Source of the DNA: Diphasiastrum complanatum
Lineage: Eukaryota > Streptophyta > Lycopodiopsida > Lycopodiales > Lycopodiaceae
DNA: 64,000 bases
Direction of reading: 5' to 3'
NCBI GenBank assembly: GCA_029204225.1
Contig: CM055096.1
Coordinates: forward strand, 32,790,487 to 32,854,486
Shown here: positions 34,390 to 45,860 of the stretch, piece by piece
How the letters are laid out: the number at the start of each line of letters is the position of its first letter
Position numbering within the stretch: position 1 is the stretch's first letter
Program-made: the position numbers and the translations under genes
Notes under the pieces: generated by a model
The model's input: the letters and a program-made list of their open reading frames with translations, nothing else
What the model was told of the DNA's origin: nothing
The model's database searches: none

Positions 34390-34640
34390 TTATTGTGATA
34401 AAAAATCTCTAAACTTCATTATAACTAGCATATGGGAAAAGTTGTAACCTTCCCCAAACTATCTAAGAAGACTTCGTGACTATTTCCGAAATTACTGAGG
34501 TGACTATTGTGAGAAGAAATCTCTGAACTACATTGTAACATGATAACATTCATTTGGGAAAAGTAATACAAATCACCAAACCATGTAAGCAGACTTTGAT
34601 CATTTCTCAGGTCACTATGGTGACTTTTGGAGTCACTTTT
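34390..34640. repeat. Diverged tandem duplication
   Basis: Two copies of about 115-120 bp, each with AAATCTCT(A/G)AAC, GGGAAAAGT, CCAAAC, AGACTT and GTCAC/GTGACT blocks. Confidence 0.6.
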
Positions 34641-35890
34641 TCCAATTTTGCATGCTAACATGTGAATATGCAGCTGACTTCAATAAACAGCTATAGATCC
34701 TGTTGCGGAACGTATGTTCCCTGCACAAGGAAACTGATGCAAAACATCCGTCTGTTTTTGTTAGAACCACCACCTGCAAAACCTCCTACAAGCTACAAAA
34801 TCCATTGCTGTTTGTAAAAGCGTTTCTCACTCCTGAGGATCATGGCTAGTTCAACCATAAAACCTAAACTGGCAAGATCTGAGGATCGAGGCATCAAAAC
34901 CTATGGGATCTGAAAATAAAGGCAGATACAAAGTTTTGAAGTTTTGGGGAAAATTTAAAAACCCCTGACAGGACGCAGCAAGAATTCTGAGAATCATAGA
35001 ACAAAATTCTGCTAATTTTTTTAATCCAATGCAGGATCAGAGAATTGAGGCATCAACTATGAGATCTAAAAATCGAGGCAGGCTTTAAATGTTGTTTCGT
35101 ATGTGCCTGTACTGTGCATTTCAGAACTATGATCCACAGGATCAAAAATTTGACAAACCAATAACGTTAGCTATTGTTTGGTTGCTGCCAACTAAGTGAG
35201 AGGCCATTCTGAATTAAGCCTGCTGCCAAATGAGTCTTACCAACTAGCAAGATTTGTCTAAAACGATTTCAAGCATTTCTGCACAAGTTTTTCTTATGCC
35301 AGAACAGTAAAAGTTTCAAACTATCCATTTCACAGCTTGGTTCTCCAAATTTTTATGCAACAACCTTGAACTGAGACTATAAAAGAGAGGCTTGGACTTT
35401 CTTTTTTAACTAGAACTCAGGCCCTGCGGTACATTTATTTGCTCAACATCTTATGAAAGAGCTAATCTCCACTTCTGGATGCAGTGCAGCAGTTTCTGAA
35501 AATCTTGCCAAGATATTACCCGTTCAAATGAGAAAGACCGAAGTTCAACGTCTTAGTTAAAATAGTTTATCAAAGTATGACTACAACAAAGTTGCATAGG
35601 ATGACCATATATAAAGCTCAGGCTTTGCTTCTGTATTTAAAAGCTGTACAGTGCCGTTACAGAAACTAGTATATTATCTAGGATGCTGAGGTTACTTCAA
35701 AATCCCCAGAACGTAAAGTTTTGTTGATCTAGAGATTCCTATGTTTCATATCCAGTGTAACTTGTCAAAAAAAAGATAAACTAGATAGAAAGCCTTTAAC
35801 ACAAACTCTCACAAAATACTACTGGTATACCATTTCTCTGATAGGATTTCCTTGCACAATCTTCAAAAGACTTTATATATTGTGTTACTC

Positions 35891-38800
35891 CTAGCTCTTA
35901 GTAAGCGATTCATGGGTTACTCCTGACTTCATACTTATCTCTCTAACACCTTCAGTTGCTTTATAATGATCTAAAGCTCTCTCAAAAGTGGTTCGGACAT
36001 GTTCACTTATAACAATCAAATCTTGGAGAGCATCTTTAAAGACATCCTTAGCTGGGGCACCTGCAGGAAAGAGAATCAATGGAGTCTCAGAGGAGGACTG
36101 AATAGATTAAAGTAAAAGCAGGTCACACTGGAGTAAAGTAATGGCAAAATACACTGCAAATAAGCAGTTTGTGCATTCAGATACATCAAGTAATTACTCT
36201 AATGGTCCCATAGCGATTGTGAGGACCAAGAACTTCTCAAACACCTATGCCCTATTCATGAAGATAGCAAAACATGCCAAAAGAATGAAGTCAAAATCCA
36301 CCTAAATTGACCATGAATGAAAAAATCGGAAAAAAAAATATGCCAAGTAGCAAACCTGTTGTCTGTACCCGGACATTGACGCGGTTGTCAGAAGGATGTG
36401 GCACACTGTAGCCACAAAATGCTACTCGAGGACTGAACTACAAAAGGCATGGTAGATATTAGTAACTTCCAAGGCAACAAAGGAACATAGCCAAGCGGAA
36501 CAATGCATAATAAGACTAGATAGAAAAACATTGCCTATGAAGATTGAGAAAAATTAGTCATATGCTGCTTGGTAGCCAACCATACAATGTTGGAATGTGC
36601 AACTGCACCTACCCATGCAAAACTAAAGAGGCACACGTGTTCAGTTTAAACATATTCAGCTTCACAATACCTGCCATTTGATTGATTCTCCCAGTCATTC
36701 AACTCACTAGAAGCTCCTAATTTCCATAATAGACAATGAGACCCTTGCATAGAGAAGAATTTCTCCACATTTGCCAAGGAAATTACCTCAAAAATCTGTT
36801 GGTAAACAGAATGGTAATTCCCCGATATAAAACACGAATGCGCTTTTATGCTCAAGTAAAGGAGGACATTAGAGCAGGTTTGAATCTCTCATTTGAGGAG
36901 AAAGCCTGGCATGGTCTTCTTATAAAATATTGCCTTCTGACATAGCAAGCACATTGATCCTGAAGTTCCTTCCACTGCTTCTTCTTCTTTGTTTCTTGAA
37001 TATTGTAGACTTTTACCAAACACAGAAATACTCTGATTATTTAAGTTTTAAAATTACATTTGGAAGCTTCATAAATCAACAACAAGTGTGTTTCAGTAAG
37101 TCTTCATTGATTGGAAAAGCTTCTATTTTGATTTGTTTCTTGAAGAGATGCAAAGAACATTCTTTGTGAAATGTAAATCAGATTAAAACAGCTTCGTATG
37201 GGCTCTACTGAGCTAAAGAAAGGTAACAAGGCAGTCCATAATAGTTCCAGTTTACCAGACCCTTCAAAGTGCAATATTGTTAGATCCTCTAGATCAACAG
37301 AGAAAGCTACATATAATATTGCATCTAATAAGAAGGCAGACTTACTTACAGATAGAATGGCCAAGGCTGTTTCTAGTCAACGTTGCACCGTTTCTATAGT
37401 TCTTCGCGACTAATTATTTGTCTAGTGATTCGCGACAAATTATTTGTCTGATAATCCAATGCATTATTGTTTGGCTACGTAATCATTGTAGTACTGGCCT
37501 GCTCACGCTCACGCATAACTGAATTGTGGTTAACTCACGAACATATATATGTTGAGGATAGAGATTAGAATTCTTGCTTATGGGTTTTCGTCAAGCTTTT
37601 GGTCACATGACATTTCTTGAACATTCCAGTCACATGGCAAGTTATGATTTGTCAAGTTGAAACTGCTCTCGCGTGAGAGCAATGTCAATTAGATTAAGGG
37701 ATCCACCCACCCACGGTTTCTTCCACTTTGGTGCCTTTCTTGGTCTTTTAACTTAGAAAGAACGTAATCCTCACCCTGACTCAAGGTGTCACGAAGAGGA
37801 ATACGCTCCTCCTTCAACTTCAACAATTTATTCCTCTTCAGTTGGTTGCTTTCTTCCCTCCATCTTGTCAGGTCAAAGAAAATATCAGCTAGATGATCAT
37901 CTCACCTGCCCTACTAAGTGGTTGGGTTGGTGAATTGTGGTTGTGGAAGCCCTGGTGAGCGAAATACTTCGAAGATTGTTGATGTGCACATGAAGTTGTC
38001 TGTTGCATGATGAAGACCAACCTTCAAGGCATGGTGATGGTTGTTGGGAGCTTGGATCTTGGAAGAGCATCTTGGGGGGATCTGCTGCCATAAAATCTGT
38101 CCTGCTATAAACCAATGACACTTCCTTGCCTTACACTTTTTCTCTAAGGTAGTGATACCTGATTTCGATATGCTTGCTTTGAGAGTGAAATCTCGGATTT
38201 AGAGATAGTGCTATTGTGCTTTGATTATGACAATATATGGTAGTTGGATGTAGCTGAGCAAGGTTGATATCTGCAAGTAGATTCCTCAGCCAAATCGCCT
38301 CCTCAGTAGCATTTGTGGCAACTATGTATTCTGATTCAGTTGATGATAATGCTACTGAGGTCTGTTTTCGGCTGTTCCATGAGATTGGGCCTTGATTGAA
38401 TAAGAATACAAATCCAGAAGTCAATCTTCTGGTGTCGATATCTTCTGCCAATCTGCATCTGTATATCCTTCAAGAATATTGGCAGATTGGCTACCTCCAT
38501 AACAGATGCATAGATGTTTTGTTGCTTGGATATACTTCATGACCTTTATGAGTGCTTTCCAATGGGTTGGCCCTAGATTCGATAGGAACTGGCTTAGTGA
38601 ACTGATCGAGTATGCAAGGTCAGGTCGAGTGCAGAGCATTGCATACATCAGTGAGCCGATAATGGAGTGAAATGGACACTATTTCATTTCCTCCTTTTCT
38701 GTCTCGGTTTGAGGCCATTGCTCCTTCGATAATTTCAGACCAAGGTCAAGTGGAAAGTAGCTCGATTTGCAGTTGGTCATTCCCTACTTTTACAGAAAGA

Positions 38801-41800
38801 GTGAGATATCGTTGTTGACTGATATATCATTTGTCTGCTGGATCGATTTCGATGAATCTGGATTCCGAGGCAGTAATGGGTTGGACCCATATCAGTCATC
38901 TTGTACTCTTGTGCTAACATGCATTTTGTATCCTTTAATAAATTCAAATTGTTACTAAATAGTAACGTATCATCTACATAAAGAGTGAAGATTATGAAGG
39001 AATTCGAAACAGACTTGAAATAGACATTCGAGTCTGCCGAGTTTGGAATAAAATCATTCTCAATTAGAAATGCATTAATTTCTGAAACCAGACTCTTGGT
39101 GACTATTTCAAACCATACAAAGCCTTGTGGATTTTGAAAACAAGGTGCTCCTTACCCTTGAGCTCGTATCCCTCTGGTTGTGACATATAGATCTCCTCTT
39201 CGATAGTCCCGTTCAGGAAAGCAGTTTGGACATCCATTCGATGGACTTCGAGATCGGCTGTAGCTGCATAGGAGAGTAGTAGTCGAATTGAAGTATGTTT
39301 GACAACATGAAGGTCTCTGAATAGTCTAGATCTGGAATTTGTAAAAAACCTTTGGAAACCAGTCTAGCTTTGTCAGCGTCATACTTTGCTTTGAATATCC
39401 ATTTGCATGGAATCGGACTTCGGTCCTTTGGCAGCTCAGTTATAGTCCATGTTTGATTCTTAGAGAATCGAATCCTATTTCCATTGCGGCTTTCCATTGA
39501 TCAGCATCTGGAGTTGACATTGCCTCTTATACAGTGTGCATGGTTCCTGCACAAAGTAGCAGGCTGGATCATCCATAAATCGGGATGGAGGTTGTCTGGA
39601 TCGGTTCGATCTTCTGAGTTGAACTTCAATCCTCTATGACGATTCGACTCGTTGAGGGTCTGACTCACTGTCGGAGTCTGTGTCGATTTTCTGATCAATC
39701 CTAAGTTCGGAGCTGGTGTCGACTCTAGGATCGGAATTCGATAAAGCTTTCCCCTTGTGGTCAAAGAATTGATCTTCCACAAAAATGACGTCTCTACTTG
39801 TCAACGATTTTTGTGTGTTTGGATTGTAGAGCTGCATTTGATACAGGCTGCATGTTGCTTCTCTTGTCAGAATAGTCTGACTTTGTAGATCTCTTGGATC
39901 TGAACTTCTAATTTTTCTTTGAGTATAGAGCTTGAGGATCCGATCTTGAGCCAGAGGATGATACATTTCTTCTGATCTCCTCTTGTAGTAGCATCAAAAT
40001 GACTCTTGATAGAGTGAGATGCTGCTGGGTCAAAATAGCCATGACCCAAGTTTCATAGGCATCCGGTAGACTCGATAATAGAGTCATCACTGCATCAGAA
40101 TCTTCAATGACTGAGCCGGTTGCAGTCATCTGCTCCATAAGGTTTTTGAAAGTGTTGAGATGGCTCGAAACACTATCTGCATCAAACATTCTTAATGTGA
40201 AGAACTTCTTCCTCAGATGAAGTTTGGATGTAACAACCCTGATATCATAGAGGGTTGCTAAGATGTCCCATGCATCCTTAGCGGTTTGAGCAACTCGAAT
40301 ATGGCTGATTTGAGAGTCTTTAATATTCAGAGTGATTAAGGCAGATGCCTTGCCGTCCCTCTATCTCCATTTGGTGATGCTGTTTGCATCGACCTCTGGC
40401 TTGACCTTTGTGCCATCAACGATGTCCCACAGTTCTTGGGCAAGTAGTCCGATTTTCATCTTGAACTTCCAGAGATGGTAGTTCTCTCCGTCGAGTTTGT
40501 CAATCATAGATGAACTAGAAGATGGATCCATTCTGGTGTAGACAGCGAGATCGCTGGTAGAAACAACGATGTCGAAATATTGCTAGTTGCGCACTTGCAA
40601 AAAACGATGTCTTGGTAGAAACAAGACTGATAACCTGCATGAAAAGCAGATTACTGAACCATCCGCTCTGATACCATGTCATAAAACCGTGGTAGTGAGG
40701 AAGTATTGAATGATATCGGATTAGTAGGGCTCTGGTTATAACAGAAGCTCTGATATCATGTCGGACATCGGTGGGATAGCAGCGGAAATTTAACAACGGA
40801 AGGTTTTGGATCAAAAGTGTGTCAGCGTAGCAGCAAGCGTCAAGATGAATATAGTTTATAACAATGCGCAAATGAACAAGAAGAAGTGTGGACAAAATGC
40901 ACTCTTGATTAATCAGAAAAATGGAGTACATGAGCGTGAAGCTGAGCGCTAATCTGTGAGGCGCAAAAATTGCAGCTTCAGCGGCTTGATCGTTGCTTAC
41001 TGGATTGTCCAGGTTAATCAACTTGTATGTTATCAGCCTCTAATACTAATTGAAAGATACAGACCTTATTTACATGTCTTACAATTCAGTACTTTGGATC
41101 TACCTACTTAATTGATTAGAGCCGCCTTGTAGTAGGTAGCCATCTTTGTAAGTAATGAAGTCTATGTACAAGTAGGTGGACTGTCAGTGTTGTCCTTGAA
41201 GTTGTCTTGACAGTACATGGATCGACTTTTCCCTGACGAGGAAGTCAACGAAGTCGAGTTGGTTGAGAGTTGATGAAAAGTCAACGAAGTCAGGTAAGTC
41301 GACAAAGTCGAGTAAGTCGATGGAGTTGATGGAGTTGGTGTTGAAGTCGATGTCGATGAAGTAAGTGAGTTGATGTTAAGTCGACGTCAAGTGATGATGG
41401 AATGTCGATGAAGTCGATTGTCGATGGCGTAAGTTGACTGAGTTGGGTACGTCGATGTCGAGTAAGTCGGGTGAGTCAATGTCGGGTAAGTCGATGTCGA
41501 TTAAGTCGATGAAGTTAGAGTTTGAAGTCGAAGTCGATGTCGAGTCGGACTTCGACGGATTTTTCAGGATGCTCATTACCGAATGGATTTGGTCCTGAGC
41601 ATAGAAATCCAACAAATCCCAGATGTCAACTTCCATGTGGCACCCTTAAGAGAGAAGATTGTTGGTTGTGATGGTCAGAAGGGTTATTTCTAGCAAGTCC
41701 ACGTCATCTACTAGGATTATTTTAAAAACCCCAAAATGCTAGTGAGTCCATGTCACAACTAAGAATGTTTTTAAAAAACCCTAAAGTTCAAATTGGAGCC

Positions 41801-42266
41801 ATTACCATCTAAGATGACACTCATGCTTTGCAAATGACCATAAGTCAATGAAATTGCAAAACGAAACCAACTTTTTCATAAGGATGGGTGAGAGAAACAT
41901 CTTTCAACAGAAAGGGCTACCACTATTGCCTGGAAATCCTAATGTGAAAATTGATTAAAATAACCCATAAATTGGGAATAAATAGCGATATGTATAGGAA
42001 GTGGCCAACAATGGAGACATAGAATGTAGGCTGCAATGTGAAAACTTTGACTCGAATAAAGAATTTTTAGAAAGGCTTCACACTGCTATTTATTGTGATT
42101 ATGTGACAAAGAGCTCTAACAGGTTCATAAAGCAGCAAAATTTAGAGCATTCATACTCGCGATTCAGAACAAAGCGCACTGAATTGCCGAGGGTATGATC
42201 TTCATCAGCTAAACAAAAGGTAGAAGAATGTGCATCTGCCTCCGACCCCAACTCTACTGTTGCCAT
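35891..42266 (-). CDS. RPAC2/AC19, small subunit shared by RNA polymerases I and III (three exons)
   Basis: Exons on the minus strand: 42266-42157 (ATG 42266-42264), 36432-36356 and 36060-35891 (TAG). The joined frame is 118 codons, close to the usual 120 or so. Exon 1 has ADEDHTLGNSVRFVLN, exon 2 PRVAFCGYSVPHPSDNRVNV and exon 3 GAPAKDVFKDALQDL plus HVRTTFERALDHYK, the colinear signature of the Rpb11/AC19 family (alpha-like subunit that pairs with AC40). Junctions: donor GCGA|GTATGA, acceptor TTCAG|TCC, donor ACAG|GTTT, acceptor CTGCAG|GTG; phases agree. The protein belongs in the nuclear Pol I/III assembly platform. Intron 1 is 5.7 kb and carries a copia relic in the same orientation. No stop or frameshift was seen. 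The ..RVQTTG box and H-P-S of strand/loop regions support RPAC2 over RPB11. Confidence 0.88.
36061..36355 (-). other. Intron 2 of the RPAC2 gene
   Basis: 295 bp, GT...AG, AT-rich, phase 1. It splits the Gly codon of the QTTG/APAKD junction. Confidence 0.8.
37380..37450. repeat. 26-bp tandem duplication
   Basis: TTCGCGAC(T/A)AATTATTTGTCT occurs twice head to tail (about 37402-37453). Confidence 0.6.
38131..38648 (-). pseudogene. Copia F RNase H
   Basis: TRPDLAYSISSLSQFLSNLG, GYTDADW, FLFNQGPISWNSRKQTSVAL, STESEYIVA, and HSQSKHIEIRYHYLREKV. A frame change sits at 38430-38450. RNase H acidic residues are partly preserved. Confidence 0.85.
38900..39500 (-). pseudogene. Copia F reverse transcriptase remnant
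   Basis: NQTWTITELPKDRSPIPCKW, IFKAKYDADKARLVSKGF, LDYSETF, and a LYVDDT box decoded from the minus strand at about 38970-38985. Multiple shifts. Confidence 0.8.
39908..40541 (-). pseudogene. Copia F gag
   Basis: The UBN2-type segment SSHLNTFKNLMEQM and LLSSLPDAYETWVMAILTQ is clear; the upstream N-terminal gag region is split by stops. At about 39966 it passes abruptly into the integrase C-terminus (SLTSRDVIF), so protease and the integrase core are deleted. Confidence 0.8.
41215..41560. repeat. GTCGATGAA-type degenerate minisatellite
   Basis: About 345 bp built of short (mostly 6-12 bp) units around AAGTCGATG / GAGTAAGTCG, strongly enriched in GTCGA. On the minus strand it reads as an acidic D/S/T/I-rich stretch without a stop for over 80 codons, which I take as a by-product of the repeat. 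Confidence 0.75.
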
Positions 42267-42390
42267 CCTTGCAATGTTTCAACTCTGAAACAGATACAAC
42301 AACCAACATAATGTACAACTCTGAACACACTACTCATAAAGTATCAAATATGACAATTATGGACAGCAATCATAATAATCATATAGCAAT

Positions 42391-42510
42391 CTCCAACTAA
42401 TTTGATTGTACAAACATAAATGAGCTACACATAAAGAAGATTGTATGCGCCCTCAACTAATTTGACTGTACAAACATAAATGAGCTACGCATAAAGAAGA
42501 TCGTATGCGC
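42391..42510. repeat. 60-bp tandem duplication upstream of RPAC2
   Basis: Two 60-bp copies (CAACTAATTTGA(T/C)TGTAC starts at 42394 and 42454) differing at a handful of bases. About 130 bp upstream of the RPAC2 start, so within its probable promoter. Confidence 0.75.
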
Positions 42511-43023
42511 CCTCCTCCAAAAAAGTTCTAGACAATTTCCTACAAAGAACACCAAATAAGGGGAGTAGTTACAGTTACTCATAGAGACTCTTATCATTTG
42601 TGGCTCTTACCATTTAGATAGATATATAATCATAGACATTTGCTACGTCGTCATTAGGTTAATCTTTATGCTCATAATAAATCTTTGAAAAAAAATGACT
42701 TTTGGACTCATTGCTCACGATTTGTACAAGGCAATATTCATAGGAGATTTCAACTGTTATATTGATACAAAAGATTACCCAACCCGCTTTCTAGCTCAAA
42801 TGTGTGTATTTTTCTGGCCAACAGGTTTAAGTTGAAGGATTTGAGAGGGAATCCCAAATTTCAATGAAAGTATTCACACGTAGGCAAGGCATAGATCGTT
42901 GTACCTCTTAATAAATTTGTGGCTACAAAGAAGTCCCTTTGGATTCAAAGAATTACCTCATATCAGACTCACCTAGGTTTTACAATCCCAAATAATGAAG
43001 AATTGATGAGCAAGGGAGGGGGG

Positions 43024-43026
<3 letters not shown>

Positions 43027-43082
<56 letters not shown>
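43027..43082. repeat. (AG)28 microsatellite
   Basis: Uninterrupted AG dinucleotides. Confidence 0.98.
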
Positions 43083-43085
<3 letters not shown>

Positions 43086-43489
43086 AATCGGATACATCAT
43101 ACGATCGAGTGCTCCTTCTATAGCCCAATATTCCTTTCTACATTCCTATAGTATTTTCTATTTTGCCTATGTCTTGGTAACTCTTGTTTGAGTATAATGG
43201 TCCCTGTTTTTTATTTTATTTTATTTAAAAAAAGTTTCTTACTGATTGTCATTTGCTTCTTAGTCAATATCGGGTCAACTCAAGAGAATCCCAATTCTTT
43301 CCAAACCCAAATAACAACTTATGCTCAAGTATTGATGGGACATAAGCAGTGATGGTTGGCTAAGATTTTTTGTTTATTGAATTATGTGTCATTGTTTTGA
43401 TATAGATCCTTTGACTTTTTGGTTGCATGTTTTAAGATCTATCTTATGACTTCTCAAATTAAATTTGATATATTCATCTCAAAATTAGA

Positions 43490-43493
<4 letters not shown>

Positions 43494-43569
<76 letters not shown>
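43494..43569. repeat. (CT)38 microsatellite
   Basis: Uninterrupted CT dinucleotides within the LINE relic. Confidence 0.98.
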
Positions 43570-43574
<5 letters not shown>

Positions 43575-45557
43575 TCAGCCGTGGAGCCAAGATCGGACAC
43601 TTGCATGCTTTGGGCCAACCAGGTTTTTGATCCCATTACTCTACCTCGGATCATATATTCACTTTGAGACCCATTATTGAGGAGGGGGGGGAGAGCATGT
43701 ATACTGCTGTTTCGTGGATTTTCGTAAGGCTTTTGACTTTGTTCCAAGACACTTACTTATCCAGAGATTACAGGATATTGGCTTCCATTCAGACACAGTC
43801 CTGGCGATTATGGGTCTATACAAGAGAGTGATACGTTGTTTCTGTTCTAAGGAGGGCATACCACAGCAGGTTTATAGCACCATTGGAGTGAACTAGGGAT
43901 GCTCACTATTCCCTACCCTATTCGGACTTTATATTGATGAATTGGAGCGGATGTTCCAAAGAAGGGTTACAGAGACATCTAGACATATTATCCTTCTGCT
44001 CACGTTGGGATTTGTCAATGAACATTGCGAAGACCAAAGTTATGGTCTTCAGCACCTCTCAGGCGTTCATGTAGCGTCAAGAGCTTCTATGGGATGGTCA
44101 ACCTTTAGAGGCTGTCTCTTCATAGACATATTTGGGAGTCATCGCTAGTCCAGTCTTCAACATGAGACAGGCTGCTCTCGCCAGATTGGGGAAGGGGCAT
44201 GCATCTTTAGTCCAGCTTGACAGGTTTTGCTACAAACAATACATACCTGATGCTCCGAATAAGTGTCTCATGTTTGATACCATGGTCACACGTATGCAAG
44301 AGAGACTTGGTGTACAGGTCTCACTTCCTCAGAGTGGGCTAACATATCTCGTCTATAGATTACTATGCTTTCATGTATGATTTGAGCAAAACCATGTCCC
44401 TCATCAGATTATACTTGCAGAGCTTGCAGTTCCTCCACTACAAGTTAAGGCTATCTTCCGGATCGTTATTTTCCTCCAGAGATTGATAAAAATGGATAGC
44501 AGAGAATATAGATATTCTTATGCAGCCCTTACATCATCACGATTACTCCACGTCCAGGGATCTATTGAGTCTTCCCTCATGGTATTCTTAGGCAGGACGG
44601 CTACTGGACCTCATCGATATTCCTTTAGGGCACACATCACTATATTCACCAGTTTATTTATAGATCCAATATATATAGGGTTTGGGATGCGCGGGTTGGT
44701 GTGAAGCCCCTTTACTACAGATCCATCTTTATGGAAGCAAAATGTACGGGTTGTTCTATTTATCCTAGATACCTGGATGTGTGTTTGTCATATGGATTGA
44801 GAATTGTCTTGGGACAGTTCAGGGTCTCATCACCTCAGCTACATGTTGAGACGGGCCGCTTTTAGGGCACACCCAAGGAGGCCCGCATATGTCAAATCTG
44901 CTCACTTGGAGAGATTGAGGATAAGGATCATTTCATTTTCAGATGTCCCGTTTCTTACAAGATTAGAGGGCGATACTACTGCTTATATCGGGATTCCCCC
45001 GGTCACTTCAGACTCTGATCACCTATGAGGGGCGCTATGTAGCATTGATGATATGAGATGATGATTTTGAGATGGGACTTAGCCAGAGACCAGATTAGTA
45101 TAGATACCTATCATAAATTTCTTTTCCAGACGCCAATAGAGACCTACAGATGATACAAATGCCAGGTCAGAGGATGAGACAGATATACGAGTCAGAGACA
45201 TATATCAAGCTAGGCATCAGTGCATTAGACCAAGTCATATTTCCAACAGATCGAGACATAACAACAGACATAATGCCCACAGGTCCAAGCAGCAACATCA
45301 CTCCTCACACTCTAAGCACGCCACTAGTTTGATTACGTCCTACTTTACAGCACTGGCCAAGATTGAGGCTCGACTTTGCTTCATGATATTTGGCTCCTTT
45401 TTCATTTTTACTACAGTGACATATGTATCAATTATAATTTTTGTTAGATTAGTTCTACTCAGCATGTTTTCTTTTACGGAGACGTTTTATAAGCTCCCAA
45501 TCATACACGTGATGTACATATTCGATCTTTTGTACCCTCGAGTACCTACAAGACATT

Positions 45558-45563
<6 letters not shown>

Positions 45564-45616
<53 letters not shown>

Positions 45617-45634
45617 TCTCTCTCTCTCTCTCTC
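45564..45634. repeat. (TC)n microsatellite, interrupted once
   Basis: Two TC runs split by CATTA. Similar shorter runs occur at 45992-46013 and 46241-46263. Confidence 0.95.
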
Positions 45635-45743
45635 AACTCACATTATTGCTATTTTTCATCTCGTGAAATCAGTTTTTAGATTTTTACAAAGGAAATGGTG
45701 ATGCCTCACAGAACGTAATTTGTGGGGCAGATTTTTTCTTTAA

Positions 45744-45860
45744 CAAAATTTTTTTACAAGCACCTTCCGGACACCGGAAGGTGCACGTAAAAAAATTTAC
45801 TTTTTTTTACATGCACTTTCTGCCCGGAAGGTGCGTGTAAAAAGAATTTTACGTCAAAAA
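45744..45860. repeat. Twin hairpins built on GCACCTTCCGG
   Basis: The first hairpin has perfect arms GCACCTTCCGG / CCGGAAGGTGC around ACA, extended by T-run/A-run flanks to about 21 bp with two mismatches. A second, related hairpin follows (TGCACTTTCTG / CGGAAGGTGCG). Looks like a small foldback element or a tandem of them. Confidence 0.75.

Larger units (their letters stand above)
32033..35890. other. AT-rich gene desert with two-copy diverged duplications
   Basis: About 3.9 kb without supportable coding sequence; its start is the 3'UTR of the preceding gene. It contains several imperfect local duplications (about 33699-33920, 34390-34640 and 34870-35090). Confidence 0.5.
38121..40757 (-). 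mobile_element. Copia relic F inside RPAC2 intron 1
   Basis: Minus-strand order: gag (about 40541-39908), integrase C-terminus (about 39966-39780), RT (about 39500-38900) and RNase H (38650-38131). The purine-rich AAGGCAAGGAAG and TGTCATTGG mark the start of a 3' LTR at about 38120. PBS-like TGGTATCAGAGC lies at about 40678. The integrase core is deleted. It is a different copia family from A/B/C and from D. Confidence 0.85.
36433..42156 (-). other. Intron 1 of the RPAC2 gene (5.7 kb)
   Basis: Interrupts the codon for Asp in LNRD-PRV. It contains copia relic F (about 38,121-40,757) and the GTCGA minisatellite. A second open stretch on the plus strand (36736-37413) has no recognisable similarity. 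Confidence 0.75.
42718..45050 (+). mobile_element. Non-LTR (LINE) retrotransposon relic
   Basis: The order matches a LINE ORF2. Endonuclease piece: IFIGDFNCYIDTKD at about 42738, then KYSHVGKA and SLWIQRITSYQTHLGF up to about 43000. RT piece: VDFRKAFDFVPRHLLIQRL from about 43710, and GCSLFPTLFGLYIDELE at about 43890-43950. C-terminal zinc-knuckle piece: RICQICSLGEIEDKDHFIFR-C-P at about 44885-44950. Many stops and shifts; the RT catalytic box is not recognised. A GA array and a CT array lie inside, so it is interrupted. Confidence 0.75.

Noticed and set aside
36736-37413. Plus-strand open frames suggesting a gene opposite RPAC2
   Set aside because: They lie within RPAC2 intron 1, show no family similarity, and I found no consistent exon joints.
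41376-41636. Acidic Asp/Ser/Thr/Ile-rich minus-strand ORF
   Set aside because: It is the translation of the GTCGA minisatellite; no start context, splice support or domain.
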